A DNA stretch of 64,000 nucleotides from Pseudoflavonifractor intestinihominis (lineage in GTDB: Bacteria > Bacillota > Clostridia > Oscillospirales > Oscillospiraceae), in contig NZ_JBBMFK010000010.1 in NCBI RefSeq assembly GCF_040096055.1, positions 1 through 64,000 of the forward strand. Direction: 5' to 3'. The position numbers were made by a program, and so were the translations under genes. Of the stretch, positions 48,489-56,158 are shown in pieces (position 1 is the first letter of the stretch; every line of letters begins with the position of its first letter). The notes beneath the pieces were generated by a model. It saw nothing but the letters and a program-made list of their open reading frames with translations. It made no database searches and was not told where the DNA came from.

Positions 48489-49709
48489 CTACTCCGTCTC
48501 CTCCAGCTCCAGCAGCACCTGCCCTGCCGCCCGGGCAAACAGCCGGGCGCCCCGGATGGCCTCCTGGAGGGTGTTGCCGTGGGCCCCCACCTCCACCAGC
48601 AGGGAGCCGTTGGTCAGCGCCTGGTTGTACACCGAGCTGCTGCGCATGGTGATGGGCCGGGCCAGGGTGGGGTAGAGGGTGTTCATACTCTTCTGAATTT
48701 TCATCGCCAGCGTCAGATTCTCCATCCAGCGGGGGTAGTCGCCCCCCTCCGGGCTGCCCATGACCAGCATGACCTGGGCGGTGTCCTGGCCGTCCACGGT
48801 GGTGAGGGGCTTGTAGACCGTGCCGTCCTCCCCGATGAGGGCGTCCCGGTGGACGTCCAGCACGATCTTGATGGACGGATACTGCTCCAGGTACGCCTCC
48901 ACCCCCGCCCCGGAGCGGGAATAGGCCCCGCTATACTGGGGGTAGTCGTAGGGGGTCTCGTCGTGGACCACGGACAGCCCCATCTCCTCAAAGACCTCCT
49001 TCATCTCCTCCCCGATGCGCACCATGTTCTGGGTGTTGTCCAGGGTGCGGCTGTTGTCGGTCTGGACGTAGACGTCCGTGCCGTCGGGGGTGTACGCCTC
49101 AGTGGCGTGGGTGTGCATGATGAGGATCTGGGGCTCCGACGGGTCCCCCAGGGTGATGTTCACCGGCGCGGCCGCCAGGGCGGCGGCGTCGATGTCCAGG
49201 CCGGTGGGATTGTAGATGTACACCCCGTCGGCCTGGGTATACCCGCTGCCCGAGGAGGGCACCAGGGTGCGGGGGACGATGTCGTCCGGCGCGGTGGTGA
49301 CCGCGGGCAGATTGGCCGGGTCCTCCGGGTCCTCGGCCTCCGGGGTGGGGGATGGCTCTGCCGGGTCCTCCTGCTCCGTCTGCTCCGCCCCCTCATAGGC
49401 GTCCCCAGCCAGCTGCCGGGCCACCGCCTCCCCGTTGCTCCGCAGCAGAACCGACTGACCCACCACCAGCCGGCCCCACTGGTCCAGGGTGTCAAAAGGG
49501 CCCCCGGCTCCCTCCACCTCTCCCAGCTCCGCCCGCAGCAGGGCGGACACCAGGCTGCCGTCCTCTCCCATGGCCTTGAAGGCCTCGGCCGCCGCTCCCG
49601 CCCCCGCCGCCGTCAGCAGCGCCCATACCGCCGCCGTCACCATCAGCAGCGCCGCGCTCCGCCGGAGCACCCGGCCCCACTGAATCCCGCTGTGCCTGTC
49701 CCTTTTCAT
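48489..49709 (-). CDS. spoIIP: Stage II sporulation protein P
   Basis: 406-residue membrane-anchored peptidoglycan amidase/endopeptidase of the DMP engulfment complex. An N-terminal transmembrane segment (SAALLMVTAAVWALLTAAG) is followed by a variable acidic/proline linker. The catalytic SpoIIP domain has ILIMHTHATEAYTPDG, KIVLDVHRDALIG, VMLVMGSPEGG and SLLVEVGAHGNTLQEAI, the zinc-site histidines and glutamate of the family. This is good evidence that the organism descends from endospore formers. The usual neighbour gpr is not adjacent here. Confidence 0.94.
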   Translation of the reverse strand: MKRDRHSGIQWGRVLRRSAALLMVTAAVWALLTAAGAGAAAEAFKAMGEDGSLVSALLRAELGEVEGAGGPFDTLDQWGRLVVGQSVLLRSNGEAVARQLAGDAYEGAEQTEQEDPAEPSPTPEAEDPEDPANLPAVTTAPDDIVPRTLVPSSGSGYTQADGVYIYNPTGLDIDAAALAAAPVNITLGDPSEPQILIMHTHATEAYTPDGTDVYVQTDNSRTLDNTQNMVRIGEEMKEVFEEMGLSVVHDETPYDYPQYSGAYSRSGAGVEAYLEQYPSIKIVLDVHRDALIGEDGTVYKPLTTVDGQDTAQVMLVMGSPEGGDYPRWMENLTLAMKIQKSMNTLYPTLARPITMRSSSVYNQALTNGSLLVEVGAHGNTLQEAIRGARLFARAAGQVLLELEETE

Positions 49710-49772
49710 CCGTATCCCATCCCTTCCTGGGGGAATTTTATGCGGCAGGCGGGCGGGGTATGACGGTTACTT

Positions 49773-49823
49773 AGTTTGATTTTCAAAACACGCTTGACTT
49801 TCATACATTCCGCTCTATATAAT
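49773..49823 (+). promoter_or_regulatory. FabT-like box and promoter of the MarR gene
   Basis: TTTGA-TTT-TCAAA (49775-49787, within AGTTTGATTTTCAAAAC) is a near-exact match to the FabT operator known from streptococci. Seven bases later comes TTGACT (49794-49799), an 18-bp spacer and TATAAT (49818-49823). Suggests that the MarR protein controls its own gene. Confidence 0.65.
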
Positions 49824-49882
49824 GGCTATTGAGCAGTAATAGCGGCCTGATTCTACACATTTTTAAAAAGGAGGCGACTGCC

Positions 49883-50365
49883 GTGGACCAGCACCGTGAG
49901 GAGCTCAACCGCTTTCTGGTTGAGGTGTTTCACGATATTCTCAAAACCGAGGAGCTGGCCCTCTCCAGTTCAAAGAAGGAGCTGTCCCTCCGGGAGCTCC
50001 ATCTGATCGAAGAGGTCTGCCGCGCGGAGGACCAGGGGTTGGACAACCGGGCCACCGCCATTGCCGCGGCCCAGCGGGTGACCGCGGGCACACTGACCAC
50101 GGCGGTGTCTCTGCTGGAGCGGAAGGGCTATCTGATCCGCTGCCGGGATGAGCACGACAAGCGGGTAGTGCGCATTCTCCCCACCGAGAAGGCCCGCCAG
50201 GCCAACCGCGCCCATGAGCGCTTCCACGAGGAGATGGTGGAAAATCTCCTCAGCTTCCTCACCCAGGAGGAGGCCCAGGTCTTTGTCCGGGCGCTGGGGC
50301 GGGTGTCCCTGTTTTTCCGGGAGAAGATGTTCTCCGCCTGCGCCGAGGCCGAGGCAGAGGCGTAA
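49883..50365 (+). CDS. MarR family regulator, FabT-like
   Basis: 160-residue winged-helix repressor from the GTG at 49883 (AAGGAGG 9 bases before). Visible: ELSLRELHLIEEVCRAE, AAAQRVTAGTLTTAVSLLERKGYLIRCRDEHDKRVVRILPTEKARQ, the MarR helix-wing with its D-x-R signature, and a C-terminal dimer helix with LTQEEAQVFVRALGRVSLFFREK. FabT-type members repress fatty-acid synthesis genes with acyl-ACP as co-repressor. The FabT-like box upstream and the DegV gene downstream support this subgroup. No fab genes are in the window. Confidence 0.8.
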   Translation: MDQHREELNRFLVEVFHDILKTEELALSSSKKELSLRELHLIEEVCRAEDQGLDNRATAIAAAQRVTAGTLTTAVSLLERKGYLIRCRDEHDKRVVRILPTEKARQANRAHERFHEEMVENLLSFLTQEEAQVFVRALGRVSLFFREKMFSACAEAEAEA

Positions 50366-50424
50366 GGCCGTTTTTCTCAGATGTACATTGCAATGCTGCC
50401 AAAATGCAGCAGGAGGTATTTGAA

Positions 50425-51267
50425 ATGATCCGTATTATCACCGACAGCACCAGCGATCTCTCCCCCCAGCGCCGGGAGGCCATAGGGGTGGATGTGATCC
50501 CTCTCTCGGTCCAGTTTGGCCAGGAGATCTTCCGGGACGGCGTGGACATCACCAACGCGGAGTTCTACGACCGGCTGTCCAAGGCGGAGGCCCTGCCCAC
50601 CACCTCCCAGATCAACCCGGAGGTCTTTGCCGACCTATTCCGGAAGTACCTGGACCAGGGGGACGAGATCGTGGGCATTTTCATCTCCGGGGCCATGTCG
50701 GGCACCTGCCAGAGCGCCCTCATCGCCCGGGACATGGTGGACGGTGAGGACCGCATCCACATCGTGGACTCCCGCACCGTCACCTTTGCCCTGGGCCTGC
50801 TGGTGGAGGTGGCCGCCACCCTGCGGGATCAGGGGCTGTCCGCCGGGGAGATCGCCGCCCGGCTGGAAGCTCTGACGGGCCGGGTCCGCCTGCTGGCCGT
50901 GGTGAACACCCTGAAGTATCTGAAGATGGGCGGACGCATCTCCACGGCCACCGCTGTGGTGGGCGGCCTGCTGGGCATCTCGCCCATCATCACCATTGAG
51001 AACGGCCTGGTGGAGGGCATCGGCAAGGCCCGGGGCCGGAAGGCCGCCTTCCAGTGGATCGCCAAGCGGATGGAGAAGGAGACCCCCGACCTGTCCCTGC
51101 CTGTGGGCTTCGGCCACTCCAACGCCCCAGAGGCCATGGCCGAGTGCCAGGCCTTCTTCGCCGACGCCATCGCCGGCGCCACCGTCTTTACCAGCGACAT
51201 CGGAAGCGTCGTGGGCACCCACGCCGGCCCCGGCGCCACCGGCATCGTCTATTTCCGCGCAGAGTAA
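50425..51267 (+). CDS. DegV family fatty-acid-binding protein
   Basis: 280 residues, typical of DegV/FakB proteins that present a fatty acid to the kinase FakA. Motifs: IITDSTSDLSPQ at the N-terminus, LPTTSQINPEVF, FISGAMSGTCQSA (acyl carboxylate site), NTLKYLKMGGRIS, SPIITIENGLVEGIGKARGRKAA and the C-terminal IGSVVGTHAGPGATGIVYF. The ATG at 50425 has AGGAGG eight bases upstream. It is probably cotranscribed with the FabT-like regulator. A FakA homologue lies at 58039-59694. Confidence 0.92.
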   Translation: MIRIITDSTSDLSPQRREAIGVDVIPLSVQFGQEIFRDGVDITNAEFYDRLSKAEALPTTSQINPEVFADLFRKYLDQGDEIVGIFISGAMSGTCQSALIARDMVDGEDRIHIVDSRTVTFALGLLVEVAATLRDQGLSAGEIAARLEALTGRVRLLAVVNTLKYLKMGGRISTATAVVGGLLGISPIITIENGLVEGIGKARGRKAAFQWIAKRMEKETPDLSLPVGFGHSNAPEAMAECQAFFADAIAGATVFTSDIGSVVGTHAGPGATGIVYFRAE

Positions 51268-51271
51268 CAGC

Positions 51272-51304
51272 AAAGGGTCCCAGGCTTGCATCCTGGGACC
51301 CTTT
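51272..51304 (+). terminator. Terminator after the DegV gene
   Basis: A perfect 13-bp stem AAAGGGTCCCAGG (51272-51284) with 51292-51304, followed by GCATATAAAA, so the U-tract is short. Confidence 0.7.
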
Positions 51305-51372
51305 GCATATAAAAGGCGGCGCACCGCTTCCGCAGTACGCCGCACTTTGATTTTTTTATTGCGAGAAGGCGC

Positions 51373-51618
51373 TTATACCTTCTGGGCCGCCAGTTTCGCT
51401 CTGCTCGCCAGCTCCAGGCGGCGAATCACATACACAGAGTCGGTGACGACCTTGACCGGCTTGGAGAAGTCCAGCACAAACAGACCGATAAAGGACCCCG
51501 CGTCAATGCGCACAGAGCCGTCCTCGGACTCAAAAAACACCGGCTCTTCCACTGCCTGGGCCAGCTTCTGCACCTCGGCAATCTCGTTGAAGGAATCGAA
51601 CTTTGCTTCAAAAACCAT
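51373..51618 (-). CDS. HPr-fold (Crh-like) small protein A
   Basis: 81 residues. The central part VFFESEDGSVRIDAGSFIGLFVLDFSKPVKVVTDS aligns with the HPr segment around Ser46; here Ser42 takes that place. The His15 region (GIHARPA in HPr) is replaced by DSFNEIAEVQKL, so there is no phosphocarrier histidine. This is the pattern of Crh, a regulatory HPr paralogue in bacilli, though sequence identity is low. The start codon is preceded by AAAGGAGGTGACC, an almost complete anti-Shine-Dalgarno match, suggesting high expression. A paralogue lies 219 bp upstream. Confidence 0.72.
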   Translation of the reverse strand: MVFEAKFDSFNEIAEVQKLAQAVEEPVFFESEDGSVRIDAGSFIGLFVLDFSKPVKVVTDSVYVIRRLELASRAKLAAQKV

Positions 51619-51645
51619 TTAAGGTCACCTCCTTTAGGCATCCTC

Positions 51646-51675
51646 AGTATACCATTGGAGGCTTGTCTGAATCAA
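51646..51675 (-). promoter_or_regulatory. Promoter of HPr-like gene A
   Basis: Minus strand TTGATT (51670-51675), 18-bp spacer, TATACT (51646-51651). The A/T-rich 51676-51836 shows no further feature. Confidence 0.55.
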
Positions 51676-51836
51676 TGGTCGCTTTCCACAATCTTCAGTG
51701 CAGGTTAAGCGCTGCGTTACGTCTTATTATCCGGTATTTTTTCAGTTAAGAAACATCTTGTTCTCTATTTCAGGCTTTGTCTTTCATTAATCTGGAAGTA
51801 AGCCTCAGGATTGCAGCATTTTAGCTCGTCCTTAAA

Positions 51837-52079
51837 TCAGAAAGACGCGCACTTGGCCTCCTCGTCCAGATAGTCCAGCTGGGAGAGCAGCTCCTGGGAT
51901 TCGGTCACGATGCAGACGGGGCGGGAGTAGTCCAGCGCAAAGAGGCCGATGAGGGACTTGGCGTCAGCCAGCACGTCTCCATCTGTTTCCCGGAGCATGA
52001 CCTCCTCGGGGACGGAACAGGCCATGCGGCGCAGGCAGCGGAGCTCCTCTGCACTGCGGAACTTTCGGACAACTGTCAT
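51837..52079 (-). CDS. HPr-fold (Crh-like) small protein B
   Basis: 80 residues, paralogous to the next gene. DGDVLADAKSLIGLFALDYSRPVCIVTES matches the HPr Ser46 region closely (KSIMGVMSLG), with Ser42 in place. The His15 region reads RSAEELRCLRRMAC, without histidine. The C-terminal helix is SQLDYLDEEAKCASF. The ATG at 52079 has AAAGGAGGG eight bases before it; the open frame continues upstream without a better start. Role inferred: regulatory HPr-like protein, perhaps a target of HPr kinase, not a phosphocarrier. Confidence 0.72.
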   Translation of the reverse strand: MTVVRKFRSAEELRCLRRMACSVPEEVMLRETDGDVLADAKSLIGLFALDYSRPVCIVTESQELLSQLDYLDEEAKCASF

Positions 52080-52100
52080 ATACGCTCCCTCCTTTGCCCC

Positions 52101-52129
52101 ATCATAGCACACTTTTCTCTCCCTGTGAA
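52101..52129 (-). promoter_or_regulatory. Promoter of HPr-like gene B
   Basis: Minus strand TTCACA (52124-52129), 17-bp spacer, TATGAT (52101-52106), only about 15 bases from the ribosome site region. Confidence 0.5.
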
Positions 52130-52263
52130 GCAGAGTTATTTTCTTCACATTCTTTTCTTTTTTGCCTCTGTATCGCGTGAAAAAGTTCACAATTCTTTTG
52201 CCCGCGCCAACGCCGCCTGTCGGAATCCGGCGGTAAAAAAATACGCTCCGGTACACAAATTCA

Positions 52264-52292
52264 TTGTTTCCTACTAGGAAATGTGGTACAAT
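52264..52292 (+). promoter_or_regulatory. Promoter of the DUF2156 gene with a perfect dyad
   Basis: TTGTTT (52264-52269), 17-bp spacer, TACAAT (52287-52292). The spacer contains the 15-bp perfect dyad TTTCCTACTAGGAAA (52267-52281), overlapping the -35; a repressor site is likely. Confidence 0.6.
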
Positions 52293-52351
52293 AAAATGTA
52301 AGTGTCGGGAAAGCCGGCACATAATCTTTAGCATTGGAGCGCACATATTCT

Positions 52352-53266
52352 ATGATAGACTTCCAAATACCCCAACTGGCCGACAAGGGCTGGATGGACC
52401 AGCTGCTCAGCCGTTCCGACTACCGGGGCTGCGAATATAATTTTACCAATCTCTACACCTGGAAGGATGCCTACCACCACCAGGTGGCCCGGCTGGATGA
52501 CTTCCTCCTGGTGCATCTGTGCGGCGGCCTGGGGTGCAGCTACCTCTACCCCGCCGGCAGCGGAGACCGGGCCGCAGTGATCGACGCCCTGCGGGCCGAC
52601 GCAGAGGAGCGTGGCCAGCCTCTGCGGCTGGTGTGCCTCACCAAGGAGCAGACCGAGGAACTGGAGACCCTGTTCCCCGGCCGGTTCCAGTTCGAGGCCG
52701 ACCGGGACGGCTGGGATTACCTCTATGACATCGACCGCCTGGCCGACCTGAGCGGCAAAAAGCTCCACGGAAAGCGCAACCACATCAACCGCTTCCTGGA
52801 GAACAACCCCTCCTGGGTCTACGAGCCCATCACCCCGGACAGTCTGGCCGAGTGTCTGGAGATGGATAAGGAGTGGTACCGGCGGAGCATGATCCGGGAG
52901 GGCGCCGCCGAGGAGCGGGACCTGGGCGACGAGGGCCGGGCCCTCCGGCTGGCCATGGAACACTACCACGCGCTGGGTCTGGAGGGCGGACTCATCCGGG
53001 TGTACGGCGAGGTGGTGGCCTTCACCATGGGCGACATGCTCTCCTCCGACACCTATGACGTCCACTTCGAGAAGGCCTACGGAGAGCTTCAGGGCGCCTA
53101 TACCATGATCAACCGGGAGTTCTCCCGCTGGGTGCGGGAGCACCACCCCAACGTCCGCTACCTGAACCGGGAGGACGACATGGGCGTGGAGGGTCTGCGG
53201 AAGGCCAAAGAGTCCTACTACCCCGACCTGATGGTGGAGAAGTACAGCGCGGTCTGGCAGGCATAA
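52352..53266 (+). CDS. DUF2156 (phosphatidylglycerol-lysyltransferase-like) protein
   Basis: 304 residues with the double GNAT-like fold of the DUF2156/LPG-synthase C-terminal family. Seen: SRSDYRGCEYNFTNLYTWKD at the start, a typical signature of these clostridial proteins, YLYDIDRLADLSGKKLHGKRNHINRFLENNP, GGLIRVYGEVVAFTMGDML and the terminal RYLNREDDMGVEGLRKAKESYYP. No transmembrane flippase domain is present, so it is a cytosolic acyl- or aminoacyl-transferase of unknown substrate. Start at the ATG 52352; a TTG at 52334 is less likely. Followed by a GNAT gene 57 bp later. Confidence 0.85.
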   Translation: MIDFQIPQLADKGWMDQLLSRSDYRGCEYNFTNLYTWKDAYHHQVARLDDFLLVHLCGGLGCSYLYPAGSGDRAAVIDALRADAEERGQPLRLVCLTKEQTEELETLFPGRFQFEADRDGWDYLYDIDRLADLSGKKLHGKRNHINRFLENNPSWVYEPITPDSLAECLEMDKEWYRRSMIREGAAEERDLGDEGRALRLAMEHYHALGLEGGLIRVYGEVVAFTMGDMLSSDTYDVHFEKAYGELQGAYTMINREFSRWVREHHPNVRYLNREDDMGVEGLRKAKESYYPDLMVEKYSAVWQA

Positions 53267-53323
53267 CGGCACAAAGCACCCCCTGAAACGGGCGTGCATT
53301 CAATCAGAAAGATGGGTGATACT

Positions 53324-54202
53324 ATGGTAGAGATCCGTCCCTCCAGAGCGGAGGAGCTGAAGGAGCAGAAGGCCCTGTGGAAGGTGGCCTTTGGCGATGA
53401 CGAGGCGTATATCGACCTCTTTTACAAGACCTGCGCCAAGCCGGAAGACATCATGATCCTGACCGAGGACGGGGTCCTGTGCAGCATGCTGGCCCTGATG
53501 CCCCTGGAGCTGTCCCTGCCCAACGGGGAGACGCTGACCTCGGCCTATGTGTACGCCCTGGCCACCGACCCCAACGCCCGCAAGCAGGGGTATGGCCGTG
53601 CTCTGCTCCAGTACGTGGAGCTGTACCTGCGGGAGCGGAATGTGGACTGCATCACCGTGGTGCCCGCCGAGGCCAGCCTGTTCAAGTTCTTTGAGACCGT
53701 GGGCTTCGGCGAGTGCTTCTCCACCCGGAAGCTGGAGCTGCTGGAGAGCATGGTGCCCCCCTCTCCGGCGGGGAGCAGTCTGGAGGAGATGGACGCCGCC
53801 GCCTACGGGGCCCTGCGGGAGCGGCTGCTCTCCGGGGTCTTCCACGCCCGCTACGGCGAGAAGCTGCTGGCCTTCCAGGAGGGCGCCTCCCGGCTCAGCG
53901 GCGCCGGGCTCTACCGGGTGGTCATCGACGGCCGGGAGGGCTGCGCCGCCGCCGAGTACACCAGCGACAGCAGCCTTGCCATCAAGGAACTGCTCATCCC
54001 GCCCACCCTGATGGAGGGAGGCGTATCCTTAATAAAGGAGAAACTCCAGGCCGACCGGTACTTTATCCGCACCCCCGCCCTGTGGGACGGGTTGCCTGGA
54101 AGCTACATCCAGCCCTTTGCCATGGTCAAGTGGCTGCGGGAGGACCTGCGTCAGACCTGGGGCGAGGAGCGCTCGGGCTACTTCGGCCTGGGCTTTGACT
54201 GA
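53324..54202 (+). CDS. GNAT family N-acetyltransferase
   Basis: 292 residues. The N-terminal GNAT domain (1-140) shows acetyl-CoA motif A YVYALATDPNARKQGYGRALLQYVEL and FKFFETVGFGECF. The remaining 150 residues resemble an Eis-like or sterol-carrier-type extension with a second degenerate acetyltransferase fold. Substrate unknown. The ATG at 53324 follows GGGTGAT; an ATG at 53312 is possible. It sits immediately after the DUF2156 gene, and the pair ends in a strong terminator. Confidence 0.82.
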   Translation: MVEIRPSRAEELKEQKALWKVAFGDDEAYIDLFYKTCAKPEDIMILTEDGVLCSMLALMPLELSLPNGETLTSAYVYALATDPNARKQGYGRALLQYVELYLRERNVDCITVVPAEASLFKFFETVGFGECFSTRKLELLESMVPPSPAGSSLEEMDAAAYGALRERLLSGVFHARYGEKLLAFQEGASRLSGAGLYRVVIDGREGCAAAEYTSDSSLAIKELLIPPTLMEGGVSLIKEKLQADRYFIRTPALWDGLPGSYIQPFAMVKWLREDLRQTWGEERSGYFGLGFD

Positions 54203-54211
54203 GCCTTACAG

Positions 54212-54245
54212 GCGCGGCGCCGCAGATGCGGCGCCGCGCTTTTTT
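54212..54245 (+). terminator. Terminator of the DUF2156-GNAT operon
   Basis: A perfect 12-bp stem GCGCGGCGCCGC (54212-54223) with 54228-54239, loop AGAT, then TTTTTT. Confidence 0.93.
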
Positions 54246-54357
54246 GTACTTGACCGCCTGCAAAGCCCCCCTTCTCTCTGTCAAAGCCCCATTTGGACGC
54301 ATCTGGCGCCCAATTTTGGCTCTGGCCGGCGGTCTGAATGGTCAATATGTCTTATAT

Positions 54358-54371
54358 TGAATATTCATTCA
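54358..54371. promoter_or_regulatory. ArgR/AhrC-type ARG box
   Basis: TGAAT-ATTC-ATTCA matches the arginine-repressor box core TGAATnnnnATTCA exactly, with A/T-rich flanks. It lies 40 bp upstream of the -35 of an amino-acid ABC transporter, suggesting arginine-dependent control. No second full box was found beside it. Confidence 0.5.
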
Positions 54372-54410
54372 GTCTCATTTGAATGCAACCCACAAAAATT
54401 CAAAAAATAC

Positions 54411-54439
54411 TTGCTTTATCCCTGCATGGGGTGTATAAT
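54411..54439 (+). promoter_or_regulatory. Promoter of the amino-acid ABC transporter
   Basis: TTGCTT (54411-54416), 17-bp spacer, TATAAT (54434-54439), about 38 bases before the binding-protein start. Confidence 0.7.
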
Positions 54440-54483
54440 CCAGTCAATCAAAAATCCCGAAGGATTTTAAGGAGAGAATGAAT

Positions 54484-55353
54484 ATGAAAACCTGGAAGAA
54501 GATTCTTGCGTTTGCCCTTGCCGCCGGCATGAGCCTTTCCCTGCTCTCCGGCTGCGGCACCACCACCACCGGCGGCGACACCGGTTCCCCCGCCCCCTCC
54601 GGCAGTACCGCTCCCTCCGAGAGCGCCCAGCCCTCCGGCGAGCAGACCGCTTCCTTCACCACCGTGGAGGAGGGCAAGCTCCACATGTCCACCAACGCCA
54701 CCTTCCCCCCCTACGAGATGACCACCGATGACGGCAGCTTTGAGGGCATCGACGTGGAGGTGGCCCAGGCCATCGCCGAGAAGCTGGGCCTGGAGCTGGT
54801 TGTGGACGACATGGGCTTTGACGCCGCCCTCACCGCCGTACAGACCGGCCAGAGCGACATTGCCATGGCGGGCATCACCGTCACCGACGAGCGCGAGGAG
54901 GTCATGGACTTCTCCGAGAGCTATGCCACCGGCGTGCAGGTGGTCATCGTCAAGGAGGACTCCCCCATCCAGACCATCGATGATCTGGCCAACGCCGACA
55001 TGATCGGCTGCCAAGCCGCCACCACCGGTTATATCTACGCCTCCGACACCCCCGAGAACGGCGGCTACGGCGAGGACCACGTCACCGCCTATGACAGCGG
55101 CGCCCTGGCCGTCATGGCCCTGGTCAACGACCAGATCGACGCGGTCATCATCGACAACGAGCCCGCCAAGGCTTTTGTGGAGCAGTACGAGGGCCTGAAG
55201 ATCCTGGAGACTCCCTGGGTGGAGGAAGAGTACGCCATCGGCGTGGCCAAGGGCAACACCGCCCTGCTGGACGCCATCAACTCCGCCATGGACGAGCTGA
55301 AGGCTGATGGCACCTTCCAGGCCATCGTGGACAAGTACATCACCGCCGAGTAA
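54484..55353 (+). CDS. Polar amino acid ABC transporter substrate-binding lipoprotein
   Basis: 289 residues. Signal peptide with lipobox SLLSGCG (Cys near 21), then a Ser/Thr/Pro linker. The SBP_bac_3 domain starts at LHMSTNATFPPYEMTTDDGSFEGIDVEVAQAIAEK and contains DIAMAGITVTDEREEVMDFSESY, the ligand-contact segment of the GlnH/ArtI family, and YAIGVAKGNTALLDAIN near the end. It captures an amino acid, probably basic given the ARG box (inference), for the downstream permease. The ATG at 54484 is 9 bases from AAGGAG; 54478 is too close. Confidence 0.92.
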   Translation: MKTWKKILAFALAAGMSLSLLSGCGTTTTGGDTGSPAPSGSTAPSESAQPSGEQTASFTTVEEGKLHMSTNATFPPYEMTTDDGSFEGIDVEVAQAIAEKLGLELVVDDMGFDAALTAVQTGQSDIAMAGITVTDEREEVMDFSESYATGVQVVIVKEDSPIQTIDDLANADMIGCQAATTGYIYASDTPENGGYGEDHVTAYDSGALAVMALVNDQIDAVIIDNEPAKAFVEQYEGLKILETPWVEEEYAIGVAKGNTALLDAINSAMDELKADGTFQAIVDKYITAE

Positions 55354-55365
55354 AGAAATTCCGAA

Positions 55366-55396
55366 AAAGGGCGGCCTCTCCAGGCCGCCCTTTTTT
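55366..55396 (+). terminator. Intra-operon terminator after the binding-protein gene
   Basis: AAAGGGCGGCCT (55366-55377) pairs with 55382-55393, loop CTCC, then TTTTTT (from 55391). It lies between binding-protein and permease genes, so most transcripts should end here. Confidence 0.85.
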
Positions 55397-55423
55397 CCCG
55401 TAGTAAGAACAAGGAGGGATTTT

Positions 55424-56158
55424 GTGTTTCAAGATCTGACCAATTGGGTCATTGAGCTGGGTCCCCGGCTCCACGCGGCTTTTGTGGAGGGCGACCGCTG
55501 GCAGCTCTACCTTCAGGGCCTGCTCACCACGCTGGAGCTGACCGTGGTGGCCCTGATCGTGGGCGTGGTGCTGGGCGTGGTGGTGGCCGTGATCCGCACT
55601 GCCCACGACCAGCAGCGCCCCGGACGGAGGAAGAACGTCTTCCTGGGCTTCCTCAACGTGATCTGCAAGATCTACACCACCGTCATCCGCGGCACCCCCA
55701 TGCTGGTCCAGATCCTCATCTGGGGCTTTGTCATCTTTGCATCCAGCCGCAACAAGTTCATGGTGGGCGTGGTGGCCCTGGGCATCAACTCGGGCGCCTA
55801 CGTGGCGGAGATCGTCCGCGGCGGCCTGATGGGCGTGGACGTGGGCCAGAGCGAGGCGGGCCGGTCCCTGGGCCTGGGCTACCTGGACACCATGCGTTTT
55901 ATCGTCATCCCCCAGGCCTTCAAGAACATCCTGCCCGCTCTGGGCAACGAGTTCATCACCCTGTTCAAGGATACCTCCCTGGTCAACACCATCGGCCTGG
56001 CCGAGCTGACCTACCGGGCGTCCCGTATCGCAGGCCGGACCCTCGACTATATGCCCCCCTACATCGGCATCGCCATCATGTATCTGGTGGTGGTCATCAT
56101 TCTCACCTGGCTCCAGGGCAAGCTGGAAAGGAGGCTGCGTCAAAGTGATCGACGTTAA
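55424..56158 (+). CDS. Polar amino acid ABC transporter permease
   Basis: 244-residue HisM/GlnP-type permease with about five helices. LQGLLTTLELTVVALIVGVVLGVVVA at the N-terminus, RGTPMLVQILIWGFVIF, then the EAA loop QSEAGRSLGLGYLDTMRFIVIPQAFKNILPALGNEFITLFKDTSLV contacting the ATPase. The GTG start at 55424 has AAGGAGGG 6 bases before it. Probably forms a homodimer with the following ATP-binding protein; the ends overlap by 14 bp. Confidence 0.93.
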   Translation: MFQDLTNWVIELGPRLHAAFVEGDRWQLYLQGLLTTLELTVVALIVGVVLGVVVAVIRTAHDQQRPGRRKNVFLGFLNVICKIYTTVIRGTPMLVQILIWGFVIFASSRNKFMVGVVALGINSGAYVAEIVRGGLMGVDVGQSEAGRSLGLGYLDTMRFIVIPQAFKNILPALGNEFITLFKDTSLVNTIGLAELTYRASRIAGRTLDYMPPYIGIAIMYLVVVIILTWLQGKLERRLRQSDRR

